In this document: one piece after another, positions 12,024 through 23,724 of the stretch
Numbering within the stretch: position 1 is the stretch's first letter
Layout of the letters: each line of letters opens with the position of its first letter
Source: Ornithorhynchus anatinus
Taxonomy: Eukaryota; Chordata; Mammalia; Monotremata; Ornithorhynchidae
Reading direction: 5' to 3'
Length of the DNA: 64,000 nt
NCBI RefSeq assembly: GCF_004115215.2
Contig: NC_041750.1
Coordinates: forward strand, 1,798,001 to 1,862,000
Position numbers and translations under genes: made by a program
The notes under the pieces: model-generated
Seen by the model: only the letters and a program-made list of their open reading frames with translations
The model's database searches: none
What the model was told of the DNA's origin: nothing

Positions 12024-14444
12024 CTGAAGTAATTTCGGATCTCCTTTATCATCAACTAAATCCTGGAAAGGGAAGAGGGGTTCATTTTTCTCGAGTGTGG
12101 GATTATGAGGCAGACTATCTGAAGGGATGGGCTGCGGAAAGAGCAACTGGCTTTTCCGGGAGTCAGTGGTCAGGGACACCTCGTGGGAATAAGTCTGGAG
12201 GAAAGCTCGGACCCCGTCGATGCCCACAAAGTGTGAGGCCGGGACTCCGCCAAGATACCCGCTCGACGATTCCAGCAGCCGCTCAGCCCGCCACCTGCGG
12301 AGCTTTAAGGCCAACAGCACGATGATGAAGGCCAAGAACAGGCAGGACACGGCGGCCACTGCGACCACCAGGTACAAAGTGAGACTGGACTCGGGGTCTG
12401 CGGGCGTCGAGAGGCTGCTCAGATCCGACAGGATCTCGGGGATGCTGTCGGCCACGGCCACCGTGACAGTGACGGTGGCAGAGAGAGGAGGCTCCCCGTT
12501 GTCCCTGACCACCACCACGAGGCTCTGCTTGAGGGCATCCTTTTCCAGGAAGGACCGGGCTGTCCTGATCTCGCCCGTGTGAAGCCCCACTGAGAAGAGG
12601 CCCGGATCCGTGGCCTTGAGGAGGTGGTAGGACAGCCAGGCGTTCTGGCCTGAGTCTCCATCCACAGCCACCACTTTGGTCACCAGGTAGCCGGCCTCGG
12701 CTGAACGCGGAGCCAACTCCACCCCGGTGGAGCCGTCGGTGGGCAAAGACGGGTACAGGATCTCCGGGGTGTTGTCGTTTTCATCCAGGACCAACAGAGT
12801 CACCGACACGTTGCTGCTGAGGGCCGGGGTCCCGCCGTCCTGCGCGGTGACCAGCAGCTTTAACTCCTGGAACTGCTCGTAGTCGAAGGAGCGCAGGGCA
12901 TAGATGACCCCAGTCTCCGAGTTAATGGACACGTAGGACGACAGAGACGTATCCTGGCCCAGCCCTTCGGTGACGGAGTACGTGACTTGTGCATTCTCTT
13001 CCCAGTCGACATCTGTGGCCGTCACAGTAATAATAGAAACTCCCGGCTGATTATTTTCCCGCAAATTAGCTGAATATGATTTCTTAAGAAACACGGGTGG
13101 GTTGTCATTCTTGTCGGTTATTTCGAGGTGTGTTGTTTTGGTTGATGAAAGAGAAGGATTCCCTCTATCTGTCGCTGTTATTGTTATGCTATATTCCTGG
13201 ACAAATTCTCTGTCTAGGACTTCATATGTCACCAAACTATAGTAATTATCAAAAGACCCCTCTAGTCTAAAGGGGAGATGCACTGGGATAGAACATACGA
13301 CATAACCATTTTTGCCTGAATCTCGATCTTCGGCATTAAAAAGAGCAATTATGGTTCCGGGGGGAGTGTCTTCCGGTATCGTATCAGAGAAGGATGTGAT
13401 TTTAATTTCTGGGACATTGTCATTAACATCTACAATGTCCAGGAGGATTTTCGCTGTATCAGCCAGCCCCCCTCCATCAACTGCTTGAATTGCTATTTCA
13501 TAGAACTGAGTTTCTTCGAAATCAATCCTGCCTGTCACTTTTATGTCCCCAGTTTTCGGATCCACCTGGAACATTTTGTAAATTGAGTCTGAAGTTTGAA
13601 TGAAAGAGTACGTGATATCCGAATTTGAACCTTCATCCGCATCCGTGGCTTCGGTGGTTAAAATGATGGAACCAGGAGGCAGGTTCTCCTCGACTGTGGT
13701 TCTATAGAAAGACTGGGCAAAGATCGGCGAGTTGTCATTGGCATCTAAGACAAGTACACGTATCTGTGTTGTCCCGGACTTGACTGGCTGGCCACCATCA
13801 ATAGCCGTCAGGGTGAGAACATGGATCTCCAGGTCTTCACGATCCATGGGTTTATCTAAGAGCAGTTCTGCATATCGCCCTCCATTGGGCCTCTTCTGCA
13901 CATTTAGAGAAAAGTGGCTATCATTACTGAGCCAATAGTCCTGGACAGAGTTAATTCCGACATCAAGATCCCGGGCATCATCAAGATAAAATCGGGCTCC
14001 CGGCGCCGTAGTCTCACTCACATTTATCCGGATTTCTGGCCTGGGGAACCGGGGTGCGTTATCATTTATATCCAAAATTTCCACTTCCACCGGATAAAGA
14101 TTCATTGGATTTTCAGCAATGATTTGCAAATTCAGAAGGCACTTAGGGGAATCCGCACAGACTTCTTCTCGATCGATCTTCTCATTCATAAATAAATGGC
14201 CCTGTTTCATACTAAGGGTGAAACGCTGCGTCCTACCTTTGGAGATTATCCGGACTCGGCGCTCCGACAGTTCCTGCGGCTCCAATCCCAGGTCCTTGGC
14301 CACATCCCCCACATAAGAGCCTTTCTCCATTTCCTCAGGCACCGAATAGCGGATCTGTCCGGAACCCATCTCCCATAGGGTCCCCAGGAGCAGACAAAAC
14401 AGGACTCGCCCGCTGCAGTCCCGGGTCCTCTGCAGAAAGGACAT
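12024..14444 (-). CDS. PCDHGA: Protocadherin gamma subfamily A variable exon (second GA in window)
   Basis: The ATG at 14444 begins [20 protein letters not shown], a signal peptide followed by mature [10 protein letters not shown]. Coding length is 807 codons, the same as the other two GA exons. Six cadherin repeats have linkers DINDN, DANDN, DVNDN, DKNDN and DENDN. The EC1 Cys-x5-Cys is CADSPKC, and the membrane span is about 688-713. The cytoplasmic part carries [18 protein letters not shown] and ends at CAG|GTGAGT (12024/12023) in phase 0. Read-through would stop at 11994. A nearly 6 kb repeat-rich spacer separates it from the upstream GA exon. It shares a near-identical EC5-to-tail block with the exon at 5140-7560. 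It is one of several alternative first exons of the gamma transcript. Confidence 0.94.
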
Positions 14445-14641
14445 TTCTACCTCTGTTTCTCAGCCTCGAACTCAGTATGCAGTTTTTATGAAAATAGAGC
14501 TCTTCCAAAAAAAAAACCCTAGACGCTTAATACTATTATTTAGTCGAAGACAAGGGAAAATTTGTGAGTTTATCCCTCCCGTTCTTTCTGGGACTGGAAA
14601 AATGTCCGCCTCACCGTCAGCGTTTTTGTTTGCTTCCTGAT

Positions 14642-14664
14642 GGTGAACAGCGACGCTCGGAGTC
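14642..14664 (-). promoter_or_regulatory. Gamma-type CSE / candidate CTCF promoter site of the GA exon at 12024-14444
   Basis: Plus-strand GGTGAACAGCGACGCTCGGA lies about 200 bp before the ATG. It is almost the same as the block at 23116-23138 before the first GA exon. A further CTCF-like string, AGCAGCGCCAGC, lies just upstream at about 14692-14703. Confidence 0.6.
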
Positions 14665-15159
14665 TAGACTGAGGACTGACCGAACTGACACTAGCAGCGC
14701 CAGCATGGATATTTGAAATGGGACAAAATTTGGAATTTTAACATTTTTATCGTTGGCTACCAAGTCTTGACGAGTTACATAAAAGAACATACTTGTAATG
14801 CCCGTGTTCAGGGCTGTGCAGATGCCTCGTTGTATACATTTATCATATGGTAATTTTAATTTTGAAAACAATTCCCTTGACTGTCATTCTTTTCCTCTGA
14901 AGCTATTAGAACTTTTTGGACCAAAAAAAATCAATGTTTTTCGTTTATAGTTTTTAAAAAAATTATTCTAATCCCTTACCCTTAAAAGTGGGATAACGAG
15001 AATATTAATGGAAATAATGGATAGAACAAATTCAAGAGCAATAACAGGAATAGTGCATCAGAAGGGCTTTTTCCAAAGTTTTTCTGAAAAGCCTTTAAGG
15101 CTATAGATTTAGTAAATATTATTTTCCAACTAATGCACTGTATTATTATTATTAGTGCT

Positions 15160-15415
15160 GTATGGTGGAGAAAACATGGAGCAAAGAATACAGAGATCTG
15201 AATTCTAATCCCTACTCTGCCATCTGAATTGCCAGGGACAGGAGATTTATCCTTTTCTAGGTTCCAGTTTCCTTATTGTGAAACAGAGATAAGATCCAGG
15301 CTCTTCTTAACTGTTAGATTGGGAATTTGATGTGGGGCAGGAACTATGTTTGATCTGATTACTTATTCCAGCATTTAGCACTGTACCTGGTATATATTAC
15401 CCTTAGAACTCTCTT
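15160..15415 (+). mobile_element. Mon-1-type CORE-SINE, degraded
   Basis: Diverged copy of the tRNA-headed monotreme SINE. Recognisable parts are the head segment TTCTAATCCCTACTCTGCCA and the tail phrase CAGCATTTAGCACTGTACCTGG. Confidence 0.55.
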
Positions 15416-15419
15416 TATG

Positions 15420-15550
15420 TATCCGTGGCCAGTCTGCTTTTCCCCTTCGTATTTTTAGAGACCATGTCGAATTCCCACTGTGTATAGTCTTTCCCAGTGC
15501 TTAGTACAATATTTTGCACAGAGTAAGTGCATAATAAATACTAACACCAT
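15420..15550 (+). mobile_element. L2 LINE 3' end
   Basis: Contains CCCAGTGCTTAGTACAATAT followed by GCACAGAGTAAGTGCATAATAAATACTA, the typical 3' terminus of monotreme L2 copies. Confidence 0.55.
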
Positions 15551-16174
15551 TACTAAGTAATTTCACTAACTAAATATCACTTCATTTACAAATGCCAAAT
15601 TTTGGTATCCTTGGCAAATAGGTCTCTCTTTACTTTCAGCAGTATTGTCACCTTGAGGTAAGTAGAATGATCCTATGACAAATTCCTTGTGACTTTTTTG
15701 TTATATGAGCACATCTAAGCTAACATCAGTGTTACTCTCTTTTATAATAAAAAATATAAACTTTTATTTCAGGCATTTACACATAGTGATGCCTTAAAAT
15801 AAGTTACTCAGGACACAAAATGCTGGGTAATCAGAAAACATACAGACTTTTATTTACAGAATCAAATGAAGCCAAAACCTTAAAAGTCAGTTGGTTTTCA
15901 AATAATAAAAAAGTTTGTATCGATGCCAACAAAATACTGTCTTCTAATAAGACATACAAAAAATGATTAAAATCATATGACAGCACTCCATTGAAATGAT
16001 TCCAGAATCCTGATAAGATCATTTTATAGGATTGTATAGGTGAGAACCATTTTTCCTTTGGGTTTTCAGTTTGCAAAGACAAAATCCTACATATCCCAGG
16101 TCTCTGATAAGACCTTAGAGGCTCAAGACAGGAATGAAAGGCACCCCCTCTCAACCCATGCCAAGTGGGTCCCT

Positions 16175-16290
16175 CTCTAGGCAGTAAACTCCTTTTGGGC
16201 AGAGAACATGTCTACCAACACTGTTGTAGTATACTTAAAATAGGGCTTTGCACACAGTAAGTGTTTAATAAATGACTGATTAATTGATTC
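16175..16290 (+). mobile_element. L2 LINE 3' end
   Basis: Carries the L2 tail phrases CTCCTTTTGGGCAGAGAACATG and TTGCACACAGTAAGTGTTTA, ending in an AATAAATGA-type terminus. Confidence 0.6.
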
Positions 16291-16654
16291 TTTTTCAACT
16301 CTTAGGTTCTCTAAGCTAAACCCCACTCCATTTTCTCCTCAACCTTTATACTCCTCTCTGTACTCAAAAGAAAAGTTAATATAAATGGTGGATCTGTTAG
16401 TAATGAGAATACACATGTCTAAACAAAAGCAAGTAATACACTCAAAGTTTTTTCTGACAAATATTTTTTTGGGCACTTGCTTGGGGTGCACCCAAGTGCT
16501 GGTCCCAAAACCAAATTGCCTCTTTGTGTTTTCCCATATGTAAATCAAACATCATTTGTGGGGTGGGTAAAGAGAGAAGTATATACACTTTTATCTTCTA
16601 ACTTCCTTTTATAGTTTCTTTCCCTTCTTATTTCCTCCTAACTCCTATTCTGAA

Positions 16655-17135
16655 AGGGTTAGCTATGTTGGGAAGCAGCCTCCATGTCAGCGCCTGGCTG
16701 CCATGTCGTGCCATGTCGGCTGTCGGCCACCATGTCGGGGGGCCTGACTGCAGTGTCATAAGGGAAGGTGCTATGTTGGGCCTGGACGCCATGTCGGGGC
16801 GGGGGGCGGGGTGGGGCAGGCGTCGTTTCAGGACCAGCCTCCATGCCAGGAGCAGCTGCCTTGTCGGAACCCGACCGTCATGTCGGGTGGGTGCTGCCTT
16901 GTTGGGGGCAGCCGTCATGGCGGACTTTTCAGGGGGGCCGCCATGTCAGAGGCAGCTGCCATGTCGAGGCTCCACTCCATGTCGGGGCAGGCCGGCATGT
17001 CGAGGGGGCGCAGGTGCGATGCTGTGTCCAGCCACAACGTCGGGGTCCAGCTGCCATGATGGAGGGCAGCTGCTATGTGGGGCCCGGCAACCATATCGGG
17101 GTAAGCCTCCACGGTGGGACCACATGTCAGGGTCG
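16655..17135. repeat. GC-rich CATGTCGG minisatellite-like block
   Basis: An irregular tandem-like block of about 480 bp built on a unit like GGCAGCTGCCATGTCGGGGC. The hexamer CATGTC occurs eleven times (16683, 16702, 16712, 16731, 16790, 16879, 16942, 16960, 16978, 16996, 17123), with further one-base variants between. It is far richer in G+C than its flanks and lies between two L2 3' ends. Open frames through it, up to 265 codons on the plus strand, are by-products of the stop-poor composition. Confidence 0.75.
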
Positions 17136-17164
17136 GCCAGCCCAGAGCTGCAGGTTCCTCCTCT

Positions 17165-17515
17165 GTCCCCTCAATCACGTCCTTCCTTCAGCTCCCTCCT
17201 TCCATCCTTTCCCAAGCTACCCAAACCATTTGACCTCCATGCTTCTCTGGTTAAATGCATATCACCTGTCCCTCCTCCCTCTTCCTCCCACCAACCTGAG
17301 TGGGAGCTCCCAGTGGGCAGTGGATGCATCACTTTATTTTGTGTTTCCCAACCACTTAGTACAGTGCATGGCACCCTATGGGCACACAGTGTTGTTCAAA
17401 CTGTTGGTTGTGGGCAGGAATGTGCCTGTTTATTGTTTTACTGTACTCTTCCAAGTGCTTAGTAAAGTGCTTTGCACACAGTAATAGCTCAATACAGTTG
17501 AATGAATGAACATGT
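17165..17515 (+). mobile_element. L2 LINE 3' end(s)
   Basis: Pyrimidine-rich upstream part, then CCACTTAGTACAGTGCATGG. A second better-preserved terminus follows, with GGGCAGGAATGTGCCTGTTT and a TTGAATGAATGAA end at about 17500-17510. It may be two nested or duplicated 3' ends. Confidence 0.6.
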
Positions 17516-17564
17516 TATTACTATTGTGTTGCTATAATTGTTATCTTTTTTCTTATTATCATAT

Positions 17565-17830
17565 TTATAATAATAAAGTGCTAAGCACATAGCTAAGTTT
17601 TGCGATAGTTACAGGACAATCAGATTACACTCCTTGCCCCACACGAGGTTCATATTCTTAAAGGTAGATGAAGAATTCAGGTCCCTTATCCCCATTTTAC
17701 AAATGAGGAATCTGAGGCCCAGAATTGCTCAGTGATTTGGCCAAGATTATCCAGCAGTCCAAGGGCAGAGCTGGAACTAGAACCCGAGTCCCCTGGTTCC
17801 CATGAATATGAGGTTCATTCAGTGGCTCCT
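17565..17830 (-). mobile_element. Mon-1-type CORE-SINE
   Basis: In reverse orientation it shows CCCATTTTACAAATGAGGAA and AGCTGGAACTAGAACCCGAG, the inverted body and tRNA-head phrases of the SINE. Confidence 0.6.
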
Positions 17831-17944
17831 AAGACAATGGGATCTGAGAAATCACAAACTTTCCCTAACTATCCATCTTGGCTATGAAATCCTTATTTCC
17901 ATTATCCAACAAGGAGAAAAAGTAGATTTTCATGAATATATCTG

Positions 17945-18225
17945 AAAGGCCTAGTGAAAAAACCTAGATCTAGAAGTCAGAAGATGTGGGTGCTAGTCCC
18001 ATTTTTGCAATAGGCCTATCTGTGTACCCTTGTGCAAGTTTCTTAACCACTCTAAGCCTTGTTTTCCTCATCTATAAAATGGGAGTAAAGTATCTACTCT
18101 CCATACCTCTTATATTTTGTTTCATGTATGGGGATGGGACTTGACCAATCTGATTATCTTGCATTTATCCCAGCACTTAACATAGTAGTTGGCTCATGGA
18201 GAAATGTTTATTAATGTGATCATTA
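17945..18225 (+). mobile_element. Mon-1-type CORE-SINE
   Basis: Contains CTAGAAGTCAGAAGATGTGG in the head and CTCATCTATAAAATGGGAGT in the body. Confidence 0.6.
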
Positions 18226-18234
18226 TTTTTTCAT

Positions 18235-18465
18235 GCAAGAGGGACACAACATGGCCTAGTGAAAGAGAACAGGCCTGAGAGTCAGAAGACCTGGGTTTGA
18301 GTCCCAGCTCCATCACAGGCCTAATCTGGGGTAAATTTCCTCATCTCTAAAATGGGGATAAGATAGAGTGATAGCCCCATGTGGGAGAGTAACTGTGCTG
18401 GATTGTATACCCTTATATCTGTCCTGGGGTTTGGGACATAGTAAATGTTTAATAAGCACCATAAT
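18235..18465 (+). mobile_element. Mon-1-type CORE-SINE, internally shortened
   Basis: The head ACATGGCCTAGTGAAAGAGA and AGTCAGAAGACCTGGGTTTG is clear. Part of the middle is missing before CTCTAAAATGGGGATAAG. Confidence 0.65.
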
Positions 18466-18714
18466 AAAGTGTTACAAATGTCATTTCTGTTACAGGAATG
18501 CTTTGGTAGTATGTGTTAAATCTCCATAATGAAACAATGAATTTTAAGGGCTTTAACAGAGCAATAGAAAAATAAGGAGTCTGATGAAGAAAGGAAGATG
18601 GAAAATCACAGGAAATGAAAAAGAAAAGGAATAGCAATACCACTAGCTTCCCCAAGATATCTACCAGACTCTTCTCTAGATGTTGATTAGTCAGAAATTC
18701 CTAAGTTAAGAATG

Positions 18715-18985
18715 AGAAGTAGCGTGGCTCATTGGAAAGGGAATGAGTTTAGAGCTCAGAGGTCATGGGTTCTAATCCAGGCTCTAACCCCTTGCCAGCT
18801 GTGTGACTTTGGGCAAGTCACTTAACTTCTTGGTGCCTCAGTTACCTCATCTGTAAAATGGGGATTAAGACTGTGAGCCTCACGTGGGACAATCTGATTA
18901 CCCCGTATCTACCCCAGCACTTAGAATAGTCCTCGGCCCATAGTAAGCACTTAACAAATACCAACATTATCATTATTATTATTAC
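18715..18985 (+). mobile_element. Mon-1-type CORE-SINE, full length
   Basis: All parts are present: tRNA-like head near 18722, TGTGTGACTTTGGGCAAGTC, CTCATCTGTAAAATGGGGAT, then AGTAAGCACTTAACAAATAC and an ATT-rich tail. Confidence 0.8.
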
Positions 18986-19039
18986 CATAGTTTGATTACA
19001 TGGACTAAATCATTTCCTTTGGTTACTCTATTTGTAAAT

Positions 19040-19165
19040 ATTTTAATGTTTGACTCCTTTGTTTCAACATAAGCTACTTTTGGGAGAGAATGTGTCATTT
19101 CCTTGTAGTTTACCCCCCAAGTACTTATAACAGTGCATTATACCCAAGGGAGACTCATTAAATAC
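19040..19165 (+). mobile_element. L2 LINE 3' end
   Basis: Diverged copy with CCCCCAAGTACTTATAACAGTGC and a CATTAAATACT terminus. Confidence 0.45.
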
Positions 19166-19499
19166 TATACTATTACTATTATTCATTCCATTGTATTTAT
19201 TGAGCACTTACTGTAGTAGTACTACTACTTCTGCTACTGGTGCTGCTGCTACTACTAGTGTTATTACTACTTTAGCTATAGTATTTGCTCTCCAGGGAAA
19301 AAAGCTCTGCTTTGGGAACCAGGATAACTAGGTTTTATTTCTTCTGGGGCTGTGTCATCAGCGGAGGAGGTTTCTGAGTGAAGAAACAACCAAGGTGTTT
19401 TGCAAGGTGATAAGAACAGCAGAAATCAAGAAAAGTAGCTGGTTAACATGAGCAGTGAACACTACAGGCTACCAAGGCAACCACTATGGCACAACACTG

Positions 19500-19700
19500 A
19501 CAGTGTTTTGTAGTCACTTTGGTCGTCAACGGGTCCTGCTCCTTCAAATGCACTGTGAACCCCACCCACCTACTTACTCATTGCACTCCAGGCTCCAGTA
19601 GCAACACAATAGGCATAGTAAAGAGTGGGAGTGGTGCCATAGAAAACACTTTGCAAGTCACTAGCAATACAATTATTTCCTCTGCAAACCACTAGCACTA
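19500..19700 (-). pseudogene. Possible protocadherin membrane-span fossil
   Basis: On the minus strand part of this stretch reads as a hydrophobic run, LLVTCKVFSMAPLPLFTMPI. It aligns by eye with a similar run on the minus strand at about 30650-30760, and both have the spacing of a protocadherin membrane span. The plus-strand DNA also shares blocks such as TTGCACTCCA, ATAGGCA and CACTAGCA with that region. No surrounding cadherin repeats can be read here, so the assignment is tentative. Confidence 0.25.
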
Positions 19701-19797
19701 TAATAAATTTGTCTGAAGTCTCATGACTGAGGTCCCATCACTGCATGCATAAAACAAACCATCATTTGGGGCCAGTGGAAGGGCAATAACCAATTTT

Positions 19798-19945
19798 AAA
19801 GCCACAAATCTGGGGATTAAGACTGTGAGCCCCATATGGGGCCGGGACTTTATCCACCCGATTTGCTTTTATCTACTTCAGAGCTTAGTACAGTGCCTGG
19901 CATATAGTAGGCACTTAACAAATAACACACAATTATTATTATTAA
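19798..19945 (+). mobile_element. Mon-1-type CORE-SINE, 3' fragment
   Basis: Starts at CTGGGGATTAAGACTGTGAG and runs through AGAGCTTAGTACAGTGCCTG to an ATT repeat tail. The tRNA head is absent. Confidence 0.75.
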
Positions 19946-20449
19946 GAATATATGTCCCAAAGCGTCTTCTTATATAGTAGGCTTATATATCTCTATTTTT
20001 TTACAGCCTTAATGTCTTCAGCCAAAATCACTCCGCATTTCAGTACATTCTGGATGTGGTATGATTGGAAGAAAGGCAGTCAGCCAAACTATGTCCTTTT
20101 GTGAATCTTATTAAATATGATTGTTTCCTAGAAAGTAGGTGGAAAATTTTACTTTGGTTGCAGTTCATTCAAAGAAAGAAAATGATAGCCATACCCTTCT
20201 AATTTCTAAAGTATTGATCATCTAATTCCTATGCCATCTGAAATGGGAGCTATAAGTGAATTTTTTTTAAGTTCAGCGTTTGATAGTGCTGAAGTAGATA
20301 TCTCGCACTCGACATCTTGACCAATGCAAAAAGAAAAGCTTACTAAATAACCTCCTAAAACATCTAGGACAATGACATTGACTTTTTCCAAGGAAAATAG
20401 GATGTTGCATGAACCCAAGGCAAAGAATGCATCAAGAGGACACTCTCAC

Positions 20450-22870
20450 CTGAAACAAGGACGCATCCAATTCATTGTTTTTTGAAGCGTCCAGGATAAC
20501 GGGAGTCTCTTTATTCTCTGGACAAGGACTATCCAAGATCACACTTGAATGACTTGATTTTGGGAAGAGCAACTGGCTTTTCCGGGAGTCCGTGGTCAGG
20601 GACACCTCATGGGAATAAGTCTGGAGGAAAGCTCGGACTCCGTCGATGCCCACAAACTGTGAGGCCGGAACGCCCCCGAGATACCCGCTTGACGACTCCA
20701 GCAGCCGTGCAGCTCGCCATCTGCGGAGCCTTAAGGCCAACAGCACGATGATGAAGGCTAAGAACAGGCAGGACACGGCGGCCACCGCGACCACCAGGTA
20801 CAGCGTGAGACCTGACTCGGGGTCTGGAGGCGTCGAGAGGCTCCCCAGATCCGATAGGATCTCGGGGATGCTGTCGGCCACGGCCACCGTGACAGTGACG
20901 GTGGCAGAGAGAGGAGGCTCTCCGTTGTCCTTGACAACGACCACGAGGCTCTGCTTAAGGGCATCCTTGTCCAGAAAGTCTCGGGCCGTCCTGATCTCTC
21001 CCGTGTGCAGCCCCACCGAGAAGAGGCCTGGCTCCGTGGCCTTGAGCAGGCGGTAGGACAGCCAGGCGTTCTGGCCCGAGTCACCATCCACCGCCACCAC
21101 CTTCGTCACTAGGTAGCCTCGTTCGGCCGAGCGCGGAGCCAACTCCACCCCGGTGGAGCCGTCGGTGGGTAAGGAGGGGTACAGGATCGCTGGGGCATTG
21201 TCATTTTCGTCCAGGACCAGCAGAGTCACTGACACGTTGCTGTGGAGGGCCGGGGTCCCGCCATCCCGCGCAGTGACCTGTAGCTGCAGTTCCCGAAATT
21301 GCTCGTAGTCGAAAGAGCGCAGAGCGTACAGGACTCCGGTCTCCGAGTTAATGGACACGTAGGAGGACAGAGGTAGTCCCTGGCCAGACCTTTCGCTAAC
21401 GGAGTAAGTGATTTGCGCGTTTTCTTTCCAGTCGGGATCAGTAGCCTTTACAGCAAATATTGAGGCTCCCACCGGATTGTTTTCCATTAAATACGCGACA
21501 TAGGATTTCTGGGGAAAAAATGGTGGATTGTCATTTTCATCCAACAGTATCAACTCCAGAGATTGAGAAGAGGAAAGTGGGGGGAGCCCCCCGTCCTGAG
21601 CTCTGATGGTTATGTTATAGCAACACTTTACCTCTCTGTCCAGCAAGTCATCACTCACCAAGCTGTAATAGTTCCCCAATGACTTCGTTAACCGGAAAGG
21701 GAGATTCTCTTGGATTGAAAGAGTCACCTTCCCATTATCCCCCGAATCCCTGTCGTGAACGTTTAATAGAGCAATCACTGTCCCTGGAGGGCTTTCTTCA
21801 GAAAGCGGACTGAAAAGAGAAGTTACTGTAATCTCTGGGGCATTGTCATTCACGTCAACGACCTCTAGCAACACTTTCGATAAAGTGGATAATCCTCCGC
21901 TATCTTTAGCCTGGATCTCCAGTTCGTAAAACTCCATGGCTTCAAAATCCAGATTTCCTTCTACTTTGATTTCTCCGCTTTGGGGGTCCATGACAAAAAG
22001 CCCCGAATCTTTGTCGGATAATTTTACAAGTGAGTAGGTCACTAGTGAATTTGAACCCTCGTCCTTGTCCGTCGCTTTAACTCTAACAACAGGTGACCCC
22101 CTGGGAATATCTTCTCTAACTTTCCCTTGATAGAGTGTCCGATCAAAAATAGGCGCGTTGTCGTTCACGTCCAGGACCTTGACGCGGATGAGAGTGGTTC
22201 CTGACCGGGCTGGATCTCCCCCGTCAGTGGCTGTGAGGGTCAGAGAGTGCACAGCCTTGATTTCGCGGTCAAGAGGTTTCTCCAGAATCATTTCTGCATA
22301 CCTCCTGCCTCCAGTTTTGGTTTTCACCTCCAAACTGAAATGTTGGTTGTTACTTAGCGAGTAACTGTGGAGGGAATTCCTACCCACATCGGGATCATGG
22401 GCGTCCGGGAGGAAAAAGCGAGTGCCGGGTGCTGTGACTTCGCTGATCTCTAAGACCGTGTCTTGTTCTTGGAAGCTTGGAATGTTGTCGTTTATATCCA
22501 ATATTTCTATTTCTGCTGCGAAGAGTTTCACTGGACTCTCAACCAGTATCTCAATAGTTAACAGACATTGAGTTATCTGACCGCACAGCTCTTCTCTGTC
22601 GATTTTCTCATTGATAGACAAATAGCCGCTTTCCGAATTGAGAGAAAAATGTTGCGCCCTACCTCTGGAGACAATGCGGACCCGGCGTTCCGACAACTCC
22701 CGGGGCTCCAATCCCAGATCCTTTGCCAAATCCCCCACAAAAGAGCCTTTTTCTTTTTCCTCGGGCACCGAATAGCGGATCTGTCCGGATCCCGTCTCCC
22801 ACAGCGTCCCCAGGAGCAGACAAAATAGGACTCGTCCGCTGCAATTCCGGAGCCTCTGCCTAATTCCCAT
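20450..22870 (-). CDS. PCDHGA: Protocadherin gamma subfamily A variable exon (first GA in window)
   Basis: The frame is open to 22915, but the ATG at 22870 lies in GCCATGG context, begins [20 protein letters not shown] and gives 807 codons, identical in length to the other GA exons. The signal peptide ends before QIRYSVPEE. Cadherin linkers are DINDN, DVNDN, DVNDN, DENDN and DENDN. The EC1 Cys-x5-Cys is CGQITQC. The membrane span and the GA tail [18 protein letters not shown] are present. The exon ends CAG|GTGAGA at 20450/20449 in phase 0, and read-through stops at 20432. It is the gamma exon nearest the beta cluster, so by position it corresponds to the GA1 place in human. I would not fix the number from sequence alone, because its EC6 and tail match the other GA exons almost throughout. 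Confidence 0.93.
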
Positions 22871-23115
22871 GGCCTCAGGGCTACTCCGTTCTCTCGACTT
22901 CTCTTTGGATGACATTGTGAAATAATATCATGAAATAACTACAAAGGATAGAAATGAGACCCACGTTAGCTCACCTCTCCGGGGTCCGAGCAGGGTTTCT
23001 AAGATTTTCTCTCAAAATCCAGATGAGACTGACTGAGCTGCTCCTCTTTTGCTTTGTGATATGAAAGCCGGGGGCGGGCCAGGCTGGATTTTTCGGTGCT
23101 TTTCTCTTCCTTGTA

Positions 23116-23138
23116 GGTGAACAGCGACACTCAGAGTC
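23116..23138 (-). promoter_or_regulatory. Gamma-type CSE / candidate CTCF promoter site of the GA exon at 20450-22870
   Basis: Plus-strand GGTGAACAGCGACACTCAGA, about 250 bp before the ATG. It matches the block before the next GA exon but has an A in place of the G of the second CG. Confidence 0.55.
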
Positions 23139-23449
23139 TGTTGCCTTACTTGCAGTCTCTTTAAAAATTCATGATGCAGTCTTATATTCTTATACAGATT
23201 GTTAAAAATTAAAGCAGTATTTTTTATCTATCTTCAATAATCAGGGTAAAATTGTAAAAGTCATTCTTTGAAGTAGTCTTTTTTCTTTGTAATCGTGTAA
23301 CCAATTTGAATTTGAAGGGACCTTTAGATAAGTATTTATATTTATAAATGTAGTCTGTTTCCCTCTACTTTCTTTTTTAAAAAATTCCAACACTATGGTG
23401 AGAGGTTTAGCTAGGTTTCCCAACTTTTCCCTCGTTTTGTTCTTCCGTT

Positions 23450-23715
23450 TTCAGCATGGCCTAATGGTTAAAACATGGGCCTGGAAGTCAGAAGGACCTG
23501 GGTTCTAATCCTGGCTCTGCCTCTTGTCTGCTGTGACCCTTGGGCAAGTCACTTCACTTCTCGATGCCTCAGTTACCTCATCTATAAAATGGTGAGTAGT
23601 TCTGTGAGCCTTTGTGGGACATGGACTGTGTCCAGCCTGATTACCTTGTAGCTTCCCAGTGCTTAAGGCGGGGCCTAACACAAAGTAACCGCTTAAAAAT
23701 ACCACTTAAAAAAGT
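23450..23715 (+). mobile_element. Mon-1-type CORE-SINE, full length
   Basis: Clear head GCATGGCCTAATGGTTAAAA, AGAAGGACCTGGGTTCTAAT and TTGGGCAAGTCACTTCACTT, with the CORE body and a shortened tail. Confidence 0.8.
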
Positions 23716-23724
23716 GACAGTTTC

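Noticed and set aside
16665-17484. Long plus-strand frames (238 and 265 codons) over the minisatellite
   Set aside because: Repeat-derived composition with few stops. Two overlapping frames are open at once, and the ends run into L2 sequence.
18715-18985. tRNA-like head with possible A/B boxes
   Set aside because: It is the head of a Mon-1-type SINE, not a tRNA gene. The same holds for the other full-length SINE copies.
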